A stretch of 64,000 nucleotides of DNA from Cornus controversa (GCA_026545225.1 CM048849.1:9140041-9204040), one strand, 5' to 3'; positions 22,474 to 33,559 are shown, counted from the first letter of the stretch. The notes: generated by a model from the sequence alone, not told the origin. Numbers and translations are program-made.

Positions 22474-23473
22474 AGAAATAGAAAAAGTTTGGTTGAGGAT
22501 TTAATCAAACACTTGGTGTGCACAATAAAAGTTTATCCTTCAACCTCTTCTTTCGACAATTTTTCCACCCCAAATTGAACAATTCAAAGCACCAATTATA
22601 TCCCCCAAACTTGGTCTTCAAAAGCCCTCAAAAAGATTTGCACAATTTTGCCAAAGAAAAACTTCACTTACTTTGATGTAGAACTTGAAAAAGTGAGAGT
22701 TTTCTTGAGAACTAGTGATGATCAATCCGGTTTTGATGTTGATGTTGATGATGATCAATGATAAATATTTTTTTGAGAATCACCAATTAAAGAAAATATA
22801 TTCCCGGTTGATGTAGGAGTCAAATTGGAGCTCAAAGATGTCAAGGAAGCAAGTAGTAGCATCAAAGTAGGAGAGGGAGGCTATATATAGATGAAAATCT
22901 CGGCCAGCCCCTATTCAAGCTTGGGCGATCGATCCCCCTAGTGCTGGGCAATCGATCACTCAGCTGGTTGGTCTCCCCACATGAAAAAATATGGGGGCGA
23001 TCGATCCCCCCTTCGATGGGCGATCGATCCCCCCAGCTGATGCCTTTGAAGCCTCCATCGCCCAAGGTCGACCGGGACATGTATTTTTGGAGTCTCCATC
23101 ACCCAAGGAAGATCGAGAGCTCATTTTTTCACCCGTCTTGAGTCCAAATACCTCGGTACACCTCTTGGCATCCTCCGGAAGCAACTTATACATCACAAAC
23201 TCAAAGAAAATGCATCAAAACGCAACTAGAATTGTAAGAAAACTTAAGAAACTAAAACTAAAAATCAAAATCAAAGAAAACTAAAGAAATTAAAGGATAG
23301 AAATACATAAAAGTCCTACAATTTAATGTCCGTAGGAGACGATCAACTCTCCGAAGGGATTAAGTCGGATAGACGGGATCCGTCAAGTCGATGGACTCTA
23401 CGTCTCTTCTTGGCACAAATCCTTCTACACAATGCTTCAACCTCTGCCCATTAACTTTCATCAAAGTATTATC
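22474..23473 (-). other. spacer between integrase and downstream ORF of Athila-1
   Basis: Non-coding leader of the downstream ORF. It contains another AAGTTTGGGGG motif (22612-22622) and a cluster of GATCGATC palindromes (22923-23036). A closely matching spacer precedes the downstream ORF of Athila-2. Confidence 0.75.
22923..23036. repeat. GATCGATC palindrome cluster
   Basis: Four self-complementary sites: GGGCGATCGATCCCCC (22923-22938), GGGCAATCGATCA (22946-22958), GGGGGCGATCGATCCCCCC (22993-23011) and GGGCGATCGATCCCCCC (23018-23034). Three corresponding sites, differently mutated, are in Athila-2 at 50727-50816. Confidence 0.9.
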
Positions 23474-24657
23474 TCAAAAGCTTTGAATTTCCACAGCACC
23501 ATGAGGAAAAACCAAAATCACCTGGAATGGTCCATCCCACCTTGAACGTAATTTTTCGGGAAATAACCGAAGCTTTGAATTGAAGAGCCACACTTTATCA
23601 CCTGGAGAGAAGGACTTCCGTGAGATATGTCGATCATGGAACGCCTTTGTCCTCTCTTTGTAAATTCGTGAACTTTCATAAGCATCACGTCTGAATTCTT
23701 CTAATTCATTCAATTGCAACTTTCTCTCTTCTCCAGCTCTTTTTGCATCGAAATTGAATTTCTGGATTGCCCAGAGTGCCTTGTGCTCGATCTCTACTGG
23801 AAGATGACATGCTTTCCCATACACCAACTGATATGGTGACATACCGATAGGAGTCTTGTAATCAGTCCGATATGCCCATAGTGCCTCACTTAGTCGTAAT
23901 GACCAATCTCTTCTATCCAGTCTCACTGTCTTTTCGAGAACATGCTTAATTTCTCGATTAGACAGCTCTAGTTACCCACTTGTCTGAGGATGGTAAGGCG
24001 TTGCCAGCTTATGTGTCACTGAATATTTAGCAAGCAAACCTCTCAAGAATTTATTGCAAAAGTGAGAACCACCATCACTGATCAAGGCTCGAGGAATTCC
24101 GAATCGACTAAGAATATTCTCATGCATGAACTTGATTACCACCTTGTGTTCATTGGTTCGAGTTGCAATGGCCTCCACCCATTTGGAGACATAATCCACA
24201 CCAACCAGAATATACTCATAGCCAAAAGAGGGTGGAAAGGGTCCCATGAAATCAATTCCCCAAACATCAAAAATCTCAACCACCAGAATGGGGCTCATTG
24301 GCATCATGTCTCGTCTTGACATTGAACCCAATCTTTGACATCGATCACAAGATTTATAGAAAATATAGGCATCATGGAATAGAGAAGTCCAAAAGAATCC
24401 ACACTGAAGTGCTTTTGTTGCTGTCTTTCTTGAACTAAAGTGGCCTCCACATGATAACGAGTAGCAGAACTTGAGAATATCTTGAAACTCATGGTCCGGG
24501 ACACACCATCGAATAATCTGATCTGGACAATATTTAAATAACTCTGGATCTTCCCAAAAGTAATGATGAACTTTAGAGAAGAATCTATCTCTCTCGCTTG
24601 GTCCAGTCTCGTGGCACTTTTCCCGTGGCTAAATAATTCACAATATCTGCATACCAT
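23474..24657 (-). pseudogene. integrase, one nonsense codon and an upstream frameshift
   Basis: After the [15 protein letters not shown] linker the zinc-binding region ([27 protein letters not shown]) is followed by the core with [15 protein letters not shown] and the E of LELSNREIK, so all three residues of the D,D-35-E triad remain. A TAA stop at 23972-23974 replaces the codon just after HPQTSG, and a small insertion near 24597 shifts the frame after VPRDWTK. The C-terminal domain (23474-23926) with [19 protein letters not shown] and WDGPFQV is open. The zinc-binding histidine before CGGH reads tyrosine. The enzyme joins element DNA to the host chromosome in the nucleus. Confidence 0.9.
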
Positions 24658-24659
24658 GG

Positions 24660-24785
24660 TGTGGAGTTGTCAGATACTCCAAATGATTGCTTACCCCGAA
24701 GTGACTTGGATGGTGTAGTATATACCGAATTTACCACAATGGTAGAAAATTGATCTTCGAACACCTTCTTTTCCTTCTGTTTTTC
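24660..24785 (-). other. deletion junction replacing RT and RNase H in Athila-1
   Basis: The protease frame ends at 24786 and the RNase H-integrase linker begins near 24745. Only about 40-100 bp separate them, whereas fragment A (460-1834) shows that about 1.4 kb of RT and RNase H belongs here. Confidence 0.85.
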
Positions 24786-25340
24786 TTACACCTTTATTTC
24801 ATCTGTAGATTCAGACACATCCGTAGAATCCATGAAGAAAACATCTGTCTGATCTGGAGGATTCTCAACAGCATTAAAAATATTAAGCTTACCCTTCATG
24901 CTGCCAAATGAGATATCCATGATCCCCGACCTACAATTTATGCAAGCATCAGTAGTAGCTAAGAGAGGTCGACCAAGGATCACTGGAATGTGCCTCTTTG
25001 GATTATGAACCGGCTCAGTGTCAAGTACAATAAAATCGAAAGGAAAGTAGAACTTGTCCACTTTAATGAGCACATCTTCAATGATTCCTCGGGGTTGCTT
25101 TGTTGATCTATTTGCAAATTGCATTACCACCGAGGTAGGCTTCAATTCTCCCAAGCCCAATTGTAAGTACACACTTGCACCCAAATCAAGAAAAGCTTTA
25201 TCAACATGGTGCTCCCCAATGATGCATGAGATAGTTGGGGCACTAGGATCTTTGTACTTGGGAGGAGTGCACTGCTGAATTATAGAACTCACTTGTTGTG
25301 GCAGCATCACTTTCTTTGGCACATGGTTTTTAGAACGCCT
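24786..25340 (-). pseudogene. protease (gag-pol frame, active-site loop shortened)
   Basis: The frame contains ISCIIGEHHVDKAFLDLGAS, then continues directly to VYLQLGLGELKPTSVV. About six codons that follow DLGAS in the other copies (NMLPYS in Athila-2) are missing, probably inactivating the enzyme. The flap and second half (KVDKFYFPFDFIVLDTEPV, IPVILGRPLLATTDA) are intact. It is in frame with gag upstream, separated by a TAG at 25341-25343 where Athila-2 has a glutamine codon. Confidence 0.88.
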
Positions 25341-27113
25341 TTTCTAAGTGCACAAGTGCTTCAAGAATTTAGCATAAGGAGGAATTTGCTTGATGGCATC
25401 AAGGAGTGGCAAATTAATCTTCACTTGTCGAAACACCTTCATCATGTCATGCAGCTTGTCCCCTTGCTTCCCCAATTTAGATGCTTCAAGGAAACGTTGT
25501 GGGAAAGGAGCCTTGGGCTCATAAGGAAATTCAACACTTGGACTTGTGGTCACTTTTTCTTCTTCTTTCTTCTTACCCACCTTATTATCAATTATTTTCC
25601 CACTCCTCAAAGTGGTAATGGCTTGAACTTGCTCATGGTGTGGGTTACTTATGAAAGTTTGCATCCCTCTTGGATTAGAAACTGGTTGACTGGGAGCTTC
25701 CCTTCTTCCCTTTTACTTAATGAAGTAGCAAGCTGTCCAAACTGAGATTCCAGTTTGGCAATGGACTGAGAATGAGAGTGCATTAGCTGAACTATAGATT
25801 GTATTGTTGCTGCAGTAGCTTACACTGTCTCTATCAGAGAATCAAGTTTATCAAACTTTGATAAGGTAAGTCTCAGCTTGTCTTCAATAGCAAAATTTCT
25901 CTGTGCCATAAGAACTTGTCTTTGATATTGCTGTTAAGGTACAAAATTCCTAGGTTGATATGATGGTTACATTGCTGCCCCTTGGTTACTATAAGAAAAA
26001 CCAGGATGATTCCTCCATATAGGATTGTAAGTATTACCTCGTGGAGGATTCATTGGTCTAGTGAATGTAGCTTGACTTGCTCATGTTGAATATCAAAAAA
26101 TTGCCCCATTGAAGGACAATTGCTCACATTATGCATAGGACTAGAGCAAAATTCACAAGGGCCTAGTAATGAAGAATTTGGAACAGAAGGAGTTTGATTG
26201 GCAGCCATAATTGCTGCTACCTTCTGTGCAATTAAATCAATGTCAGTTGGCATAGTTTCTGAAGCACCAACTTCAAAAATCCCATCAGTCTTCCTTGTAG
26301 TGGCAGGTCTGCATACCATGTTGTAGAGAGTTGTCACTATGATTTTCAAATAAGGTCCAAGCCTCTTCTTCACTCTTCAACATAAAAGTACCTCAACAAG
26401 ATGCATCAACCATCTGTCTGTTGGCTTCTGTCAGCCCTTCATGAAAACTCTACACTAGTTGCCACTTAGGAACTTGATGATGAGGACACTTCCTAAGAAG
26501 ATCCTTAAATCTTTCTCATGTCTCATAAAATTGTTCCCCTTCATGTTGGGAGAAACCAGTGATAGCACGTCTGAACTGATTAGTTTTCCCTATCAGAAAA
26601 TATTTATTGAGAAACTCATGTTGCATCTAAGTCCAAGTCGTGATAGAACCTGCCAGTAGAGAATTGAACCAATACTTTGCTTTGTCTTTCAGGGAGAATG
26701 GAAAAAGTCTCATTCTGAAAGCATCTTCAGAGAAGTTGTGGATTTTAGTAGTTGAGCACACTTCAATGAATTCATCTAGATGCTTGTAAGGGTCTTCTTG
26801 AGTCAGCCCAAAATAAGATGGTAGCATCTGAATAATGCTGGACTTGAACTCATAATTCTGTGCTGTGACATTGGGCAGTTGAAAACCAGCTGGTGAGGTG
26901 TATGTCTCAAGAACATAGTAGTCCCTAAGTAATCTAGCCCTTTGTCCAGCAGCATTAGGAATAAGATTGTCATTCCTTTCTTCCTCCATGTCTTCAATTA
27001 ATTCTTTCTCTTGCACAATGGTATCAACAGGGATGTTCCTCTGTTGTCTAAGAGTACGTTCAGGCTCAGGATCAAGAGGTATCAAAGGATCAGCTACAGA
27101 ACGCGACCTTGCA
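25341..27113 (-). pseudogene. gag, Athila-1
   Basis: The N-terminal part (26627-27085) has RLLRDYYVLETYTSPAGFQL, IKSSIIQ-like and MRLFPFSLKDKAKYWFNSL, the capsid core of Athila gag; the same region in Athila-2 continues with QFRRAITGFSQFEGEQFYE. The zinc-knuckle region is near 26110-26200 (CEFCSSPMHNVSNCPS). The C-terminal linker ITTLRSGKII and KAPFPQR are at 25344-25664. No ATG opens the frame; it is open to about 27113. Several frame changes and stops lie between 25665 and 26620. Gag forms the virus-like particle. Confidence 0.85.
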
Positions 27114-27236
27114 TATATTAATGAAAAACACTTGAAAAGAAAACAAAAACAAAATTAAAAACAAAATATAAAAATTTCCTAAACTAAAAATCCAATTAAA
27201 ATTAATTATGTAAAATCCAATCAATCAAATAGATAA

Positions 27237-27254
27237 TCCCCGGCAACGGCGCCA
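27237..27254 (-). other. primer binding site of Athila-1
   Basis: TGGCGCCGTTGCCGGGGA on the minus strand, five bases inside the 5' LTR, complementary to the 3' end of tRNA-Asp as known for Athila elements. Confidence 0.92.
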
Positions 27255-27259
27255 AAAAT

Positions 27260-28680
27260 TGATTCGTGTGTGAGTGCGTCTCAAATTATAATTACCATAC
27301 TTCACAATAAAACGAATTCCTTGCAAAATAGGGCTATCGAAAGGGGTGTCGAACCTCAGGGATTATGGTCTAATGAGTTGGAATATGGAATTCATTCTAA
27401 TTAAATTTAAGAGAAAAGAATTCTGATTTTTATAATTAAACTAATTAAAAAGCAAAATAAAATAAATCAAAGGAAATAGAGAATGTAAATAATATGAGAT
27501 AAATCTAGGGTATTTGACTTCACAATCAATGGTCAATTGAATTAACTATGGGGGACTATATCATGCATAAGTGGTGTCGGTGGCTACAAGCTCACCTTCA
27601 TCCGTCAAGAAGATAACATATGATTAAGTCTAGGGTGCAGTATGGTTCATGTTCTCTAGGCATAATCCATCAAAGCTTTTAATGATATATTCATTGATTA
27701 CCATTGTGTAATAATCGCTCTCATGATCACAGAAAATAAGAGATACTGAGTTCAATAACAACATAAATATCTAAGATAAGATAAGAAATCATTGAAACTG
27801 AATTTACAAGACTTTTATTGCTCAATTCTATAATAAGAATCCTCTAAATTACACAATCTATGCATATATATAAAGGTCCCCATAATTAAAACAATCAAAC
27901 CATTGATGCTTTGTTAGGGCTACATCAAAACCCTAGTGGATGAACTAGCCGCTCATGGTAGAAGAAGAAGCTTCAACTATTGAGGAATAAGGCATCATCT
28001 TCATGAATTATGCGTATGACTTCGTTCTCCAATGGTTTGCAAAGTATGTCTTCTGTTCTGTCCAAAGTTCTCTCAGACTCTCCAATCTCTCCCCCATCTC
28101 AGCCTTCAATTCTTCACTTTATCTCCCAAGAGAATCTACCAAAGTCCTAATCCAATTAGGAATTAATTAGGTTTTCCCGCAGCACTAATCAGGTGGGTTT
28201 TTCCTGCTGACGTTCGGCCAAACTTTTGACCCACTAAAAGTCCGATTCATGGAATTTTCATGAAATAAAAAAGTGTGCAGAATCAAATTTCGTTCAACCA
28301 ACGCAAAAATTAAGTTTCTTTGAGGCTCAAAAATAACACTTCTGGTCCGTTTTTCAAAACGGGATTAAGATTGTATTATGCGCAGATTTGGGCTTCAGGC
28401 CCGAAACCTTCTTAAACAGCTGTAATTCTCTTGGACCTCTTCCATGGACTGATTTGAGTTAAAATAAATGGTTGAATGGATCTCCTTGATGTAGGCTTCA
28501 TCTAACCATCTTGGATGTCTTCTTTAAAAGCCCAAAATCATGGTTTTAACTGAAATAATGATTAAGGCCCTGAAAATACAGAAAACATTAAAATGAAGTA
28601 AAATAACAAAATAATGTATCACTAAGAGAATAAAATACATAAATTAAGAGGCTAGAATGCGTAACATTCAACGCCTATCA
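27260..28680 (-). repeat. 5' LTR of Athila-1
   Basis: 1421 bp, TGATTCGTGTGTGAG...CGCCTATCA on the plus strand. Compared with the 3' LTR it lacks about 60 bp near 27626 and about 12 bp near 27521. Confidence 0.93.
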
Positions 28681-28965
28681 TGTCCCCATAAGGTTGTTTG
28701 ACAATGTTTTCGGAATTAATTCATCTCACCTTTTTTATTAAATGATCTCTGCAGAGGTGTGCCCCCGTAGGGTTATGCCCCTGTAAGAGTGTGTCCCCGT
28801 AGGGCACCTGTAGGGCTGTGCCCTCGTAGGAATGTTTGACAATGTTCTCAGAATAAATTCATCCTGCCTTTTTCATTAAAGGCCCTTTCCAGAGGTGTGT
28901 TCCTATAGGGCTATATCCACATAAGGCTATGCCCCCATAGGACTCTGTCCCCGTAGGGCTGTTTG
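28681..28965. repeat. higher-order tandem repeat, right part
   Basis: Continuation of 17590-18108 with two more units starting near 28730 and 28870 (TTTTTCATTAAAGGCCCTTT and the GTGTCCCCGTAGGGC monomer). It begins with the second TGTCC duplication. Confidence 0.92.
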
Positions 28966-29151
28966 TTCACTTTTTGTTTTAGCTATAACAATATATTTTG
29001 AAACGAAAGGGTATGTTACTGATATTTTAGCAACAAATATAGAATTATTCGAGAAAGATATCAGAGATATTGTCCTAAGGCTCAATATTAAACTGAGTTT
29101 CAGCTAGAACTATTAAAGTAAATGCAACTTTTAAAAAAAAGTCTTACTGGT
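28966..29151. other. Tat-1 untranslated segment after the coding region
   Basis: AT-rich, no gene seen. Confidence 0.5.
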
Positions 29152-29215
29152 GGCACTTCCTCAGATGCTCAGCATTCCAAGGATGGGCCAACTGCCTCCC
29201 TTCTAATGTCTCTAG
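29152..29215 (-). pseudogene. integrase C-terminal tail (last ~22 codons) in Tat-1
   Basis: The minus strand reads LETLEGRQLAHPWNAEHL followed by RKCHQ and a stop, the characteristic end of Tat integrases (PWNAEHLKRYY). Directly upstream is the gag C-terminus, so everything from protease to the integrase core is deleted. The same tail is kept in Tat X at 32835-32900. Confidence 0.8.
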
Positions 29216-30990
29216 TCAATATGCCCCCTGTCGCTTCCAAGTCTACCAGAGATAACTCTGATTTCCCCCAATAGATGATTTCTTTGAGTGTTGTCATCTT
29301 TACCATCCTCATCCCATAAGCGGTTCCTTGTTCCCCTCTCATCTCCAGCCACAAATCTTTTTAGTTGGCCCCTACGAATCAAACTTTTAATCTGCCTTTT
29401 CAAGTCTATGCATTCATCTGTATTGTGCCCATGGTCTCGATAAAACCTGTAATACTTATCGCGAGACCTTTTGGATAGATCAGTTTTTAGTTTTGGGGGT
29501 CATACTACAGCCAGGTCATCTTGGATATAGAAGAGGATTTGGCTTATTGACATGTTTAAGAGGGTAAAGGTGTTGAATCCCTTATCATGATGTGACACTT
29601 TATCGGTATGCTCCCATGACATTCTGCCATACTTGGGGTCTCTATCTTCCTCACTAGAATGTCCCCCCTTTTTCTGTCTGTCTTTCTTGCATCAAGGGCA
29701 TCGTATATTTTCATGTACTTTTGGGCCTTCATGAATATCTCGGATATGCTTTCTAGAAGGTACTTGGAAATTGAGTACAAGAACTTTGAAGGCAGTAGGT
29801 CCCCCATGAATGCGGTAACTGCCACCTTGTCATCTAGAGCATTGACCTGCAACATCTCCCTATTAAACCGGTAATGTCGTCTTGTAATAACTTTACCTTA
29901 GTCTGTCTTACATTTAGGAGATAGGTGGCGGGCTTTCTGTGCCTTCGGGTGGCAATAAAATTGCCTACGAACAATTGGCTCAATTCTTTGAAGGAAAGTA
30001 CAAATGTTGGCTTCAGGTTGTTAAACCATGACCAGGTAGAACCCTTCAATGTAGTATGGAAGACTCTACACAGGATTTCATCTAGTATTCCTCAGAAGTG
30101 CATCAGAGCCTTGTAGGTCTCTAGATGATCTAATGGGTCCTTGGTTCCATCAAAGATTTCAAGGATGAGCATCTTGAACTTGTTGGGCAAAGGACAATTC
30201 ATTACCCCAGCGGAGAAAGGGAGGTTGGTTTGTTGAACCAGATCCTCTACTGTAGTAAGGTTATTCCCCTTCATGGTCTGAGCCATGCTCTCTACCTTGG
30301 CTCTAAGGTCCTACATCTCTATATCATAATAGGCAGCCTCCCCTGGATGCCCTGAGTTTCCATGAGTACGGGTCCTAAACCCCGATTCCCCTGGGCACGA
30401 GCTCTCTCTGGCGGGACTAGATGAATTGGATTCATCCCTTCCTGATCACTTCTCACTTGGCTCTAGGGCACGTTATTAGCCAGAAGTCTATTGTCTTGCC
30501 CTGTGTCCCCCTCTTCTAGATTAACCGGCCTGAGGTGGATCCGTGATGGCACTAGTGCCACGAGAGGAAGGCAATGTAGGATTGCTGCATTTTGCTGGAG
30601 TACCTGGGCCAAACCCTGATTCAAGTTCTAAACCTGGTATTCTAATATTGTGACTCATTTCTGGTTATTTGGAATTCCGGGGCGTGGCCCAAGGAAGTCC
30701 CCTTGACCAGGGGGCTGTATGCCTCTATCTCCTGTTGTCGGCAAGTTGTGATCGGTAAGGTTTAGGACGATGGGCATATTGTGGCCGGTAGGGATCCTGT
30801 TCGGCTGGATGACTGTGACTGGCAGGGGGATCCTGTTCGACTGGAGGACTGTGACCTGTAGGGGGATCCTGTCCAGCAAGAGGATTGTGACCAGTATGAA
30901 GATTCTATTCGGTCGTAGTCTCTAGCCCATGTCATAGGTGCATTATGCTTCCTATATGATTCGTGTAGAACAATCAAGTTTGTGATCTTT
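29216..30990 (-). pseudogene. gag, Tat-1
   Basis: From right to left: an N-terminal repeat region, MKGNNLTTVEDLVQQTNLPF near 30250, FDGTKDPLDHLETYKALM (30100-30160), TWSWFNNLKPTFVLSFKEL (29990-30040), REMLQVNALDDKVAVTAFMG (29800-29860) and a decayed zinc knuckle with GHNTDECIDLKRQIKSLIRR near 29380-29440, in which the first cysteine is tyrosine. Frames change at least three times. This is the capsid/nucleocapsid protein of Tat elements. Confidence 0.85.
30777..30912. repeat. 39-bp tandem repeat at the gag N-terminus of Tat-1
   Basis: Four imperfect copies of a unit with GGGGGATCCTGTTCGACTGG and GACTGTGACC. Confidence 0.85.
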
Positions 30991-31006
30991 CCCACAGATG
31001 GCGCCA
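30991..31006 (-). other. primer binding site of Tat-1
   Basis: TGGCGCCATCTGTGGG on the minus strand, three bases inside the 5' LTR; Tat-2 has the related TGGCGTCGTCTATGGG. Confidence 0.85.
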
Positions 31007-31008
31007 AC

Positions 31009-31375
31009 TGATGAAGAAAAAATTCACCCCGAACTGGTCAAACGCCAACCTGTAAAAAGATAAGAATAGGACAGTTGGAAAGACACCGGCGTGGTACCGG
31101 CTGACTGCACTCCGACGATCAAGTTAGATATCGAAAAGGCTTATTCAAGCTAGAAAGGCACCTTAGAGGGTATTAATTGTGTACCTTGGTATATGGACCA
31201 TCTCTATATTTATAGCAGCAACATGGGAATGTGTCCTAGTAGAAGACTGGCTCTCCAGTTTCCTAGACATATCTGAAGATAAAAAAATTGTGGTCAAAGC
31301 ATACCTATTGTCCACATCACCTTGCTCTCAACTTCCACATCACACGTTACACAATTGGAGTCAAATATGCTATCA
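31009..31375 (-). repeat. 5' LTR of Tat-1
   Basis: 367 bp with TG...CA ends. It carries TATAAATATA on the minus strand at 31205-31214, absent from the 3' LTR. Confidence 0.93.
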
Positions 31376-31380
31376 CAGGT
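31376..31380. other. target-site duplication of Tat-1 (right)
   Basis: CAGGT, identical to 14658-14662. Confidence 0.92.
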
Positions 31381-32629
31381 TATTAGTAACTTTCACCAAA
31401 AGAGAGGTATTTAGGTCATTTTAGTCACAAAAAGCAAATTTAGTAAATAATATGGTCAAGATTAATTCAAGAGAATCCAAGGGTCAAGATTAATTGAGGA
31501 TAGTTCTAGAATATTTTAGATGGTCAAATTCATTTGGGACTTTAATTTCAAAGAAAGAAATTTCCATATTCAAATTTGGAATAAAAGTTTTGAAGCTATC
31601 TCCATGTTTGGCCATATATTTCAAGTCCAATACCGAATTGATACGAGGTTTCAGATCTAGGAAGAAAACTTTGAGTTACAAAAATTTGTATTTCACAAAA
31701 ATTTTGTTAAAAAAGACATCTTCTAGGTCAAAATCAGGCTGCAAGTTTATACAAATTTAGAAAGTAAATTTTAGCAGATTTCTTCTCCAACAAGTTTTTC
31801 CCTTCTTTCTTTTGAGAAAAACTTAGAGATTTTTATATAGGGGGGTTGAGGCATAGAAGAAGGAAAGGAGAAAAAGAGAAGAAAAGAAGACAGAGAGCAT
31901 TGAGTTGGAAGAAATCTGGGTTTTATTTATTTGCTTTTATTTTCTTTAATCATGTGTAGCTAAACTCCCCAACTAAGGTTGAGGATGAAACTTCTATTGA
32001 TGAAATAAATTTCTCTTATTCTTTTTATTAATTCCCATGTGTGTGGTTTGAATATTTATAATTTTTTCTTCATATGATTAGTTAATTTAAGTTTCTTTCA
32101 TCATATATATCATGTATTAGTGGTAGTTGGGAATATGAAATAATTAATCTAAATTTGGTTTTATAATCTTCAAAAGTATCTTTGATTTTATGTTCTTTAA
32201 TAAGTTGAATACATAGGATGCTTCACTTTTTAAGCGAAAAAAAAATCTATTTTCAAAATATTTTTACGTGACTATTCATGATCAAATCTTGTGAAAGTGG
32301 CGGATTAATTTTCGAATTGCTTCTCTTAATTAGAGAATTGATAAATGAATAATTAGAAATTTATGAATTTAATGTTGGTGGAATTCGACACCTTAGTAAG
32401 TTTTTCTATTGATTTAAATCTCATTAGCTTCATTTAAAATCTTGCATGTTTAGTATAATTATTCATTTTACAATCAACTTGGTTAACTAGATTAAATTTA
32501 AATTAATTTAGATTTACATTAGTTTTTCTTAAAATATTATTCAAAGCAATCCCTTAGGTTCAACCTCGTTCTTGCATGTGCATACTCCAATAGATTCTTG
32601 TGCTTACAAGTTAAGTTTAAAACACATCT
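31381..32629 (+). repeat. solo LTR, main part
   Basis: Continues from 14657. It contains a TATA box at 31833-31839 (TTATATA before a G-run), a leader with AACTCCCCAACTAAGGTTGA, and an end region with GGTTCAACCTCGTTCTTGCA, resembling widespread plant LTRs of large non-autonomous elements. Flanked on both sides by the 82-bp repeat of Tat X and with no internal region, so a solo LTR of about 1.35 kb formed by LTR-LTR recombination is the simplest reading. Ends are approximate. Confidence 0.65.
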
Positions 32630-32834
32630 CCCGCCCTTTCCAATAAGGTCCCTTTAACAAGTGGACCTCTTTTAATAAGGGGAAATTGAGGATAGCCATT
32701 CATTTACGCTAAAAATCATGACTGAAGCTTGTAAATAACCAAATAAAGAGACCTTTATTGAATATAAAAGTCGATGCTAACATAAAAACCCAAGTAATTA
32801 AAACTAGAGCTATCAATTACTATCTGAACCCTTA

Positions 32835-33510
32835 CTAATAGTACTTCCCCAAGTGATTAGCATTCCAAGGATGAAGAAGTTGTTTCCCTCGATAAGATCT
32901 TCTACTGGCTCAGCTCGCTGAGTGACTTCATTAGTCCTTACTTCCAAACTCTCAATGGTTAAAGCACCTTGTAACTTATTTTCCTTGAGGGAAGTGACAT
33001 AGCATACTCGGACAATAGCCTGGTCACCTCTCAGTTCACTAATAACTTGATTTGTTGAGAAATGCATCAATAAGTGGTAGGTAGATGTGACAACCTTTAT
33101 TAAATTTAGGGCTCTACTTCCTAGTATGGCATTTTAGGAGGATGGGCAATCCACTACAATTTTTTTCATCATCATCGTGATTTGCTTAGGACTTGTGCCT
33201 ACAGTTACTGGAAGAGTTGCTGCACCCAATGGGAAAACTTTTTTTCTCTAGAAAAGCTAACTAGTCATGACTTCATAGGTCTAAGCCTTAAATTTCCTAT
33301 ATTCATCCGGTCAAAAGAATCAAGAGACAAAAGGCCAGCAAAGTTACCATTGTCCACCAACACGTGCCAGATTACTTGGGGGGACTTTGTTGGGGGCTTC
33401 AACTCCCCAATCCCATTCACTTCCAATGACTCCGAGCTCTCTTGGCATGGGCTATTCGGGTTGAGATTGCCTCACCACCATCAGAGAATCCTCCTGAAAT
33501 AACTCTGAGT
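32835..33510 (-). pseudogene. protease remnant joined to integrase tail, Tat X
   Basis: Minus-strand pieces: WHVLVDNGNFAGLLSLDSFD (degraded active-site region, normally DNGSSA), PLGAATLPVTVGTSPKQI, and SELRGDQAIVRVCYVTSL with RAEPVEDLIE, the end of Tat protease and start of the RT linker. Within a few codons this passes to GKQLLHPWNANHLGKYY and a stop, the integrase C-terminus. RT, RNase H, and nearly all integrase are missing. Confidence 0.75.
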
Positions 33511-33559
33511 TCACCTAGTGGCTGCTGCCCATGGGGAAAATTATCTCTATCACCTCCTA

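Larger units (their letters stand above)
18109..28680 (-). mobile_element. Athila-1: full-length but RT-deleted Athila element
   Basis: Two LTRs of about 1.4-1.5 kb in direct orientation with TG...CA ends, a perfect primer site inside the right (5') LTR, a purine tract inside the left (3') LTR, and TGTCC duplications. Order on the minus strand: gag, protease, deletion, integrase, palindrome cluster, downstream ORF, long 3' non-coding region. RT and RNase H are missing between 24660 and 24786. Integrase keeps its catalytic residues but has a nonsense codon. It inserted into the tandem repeat of Tat-1. Confidence 0.95.
14663..31375 (-). mobile_element. Tat-1: non-autonomous Tat-lineage element with nested insertions
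   Basis: LTRs at 31009-31375 (5') and 14663-16786 (3', with an insertion) share their sequence and end TGATGAAG...GCTATCA on the plus strand, and perfect 5-bp duplications CAGGT flank the element. Inside the 5' LTR is the primer site, then a mutated gag, then only the last codons of integrase, then tandem repeats and a purine tract next to the 3' LTR. Protease, RT, RNase H and most of integrase are missing. Athila-1 and a Mutator-like element sit inside it; without them it would be about 4.3 kb. Confidence 0.92.
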
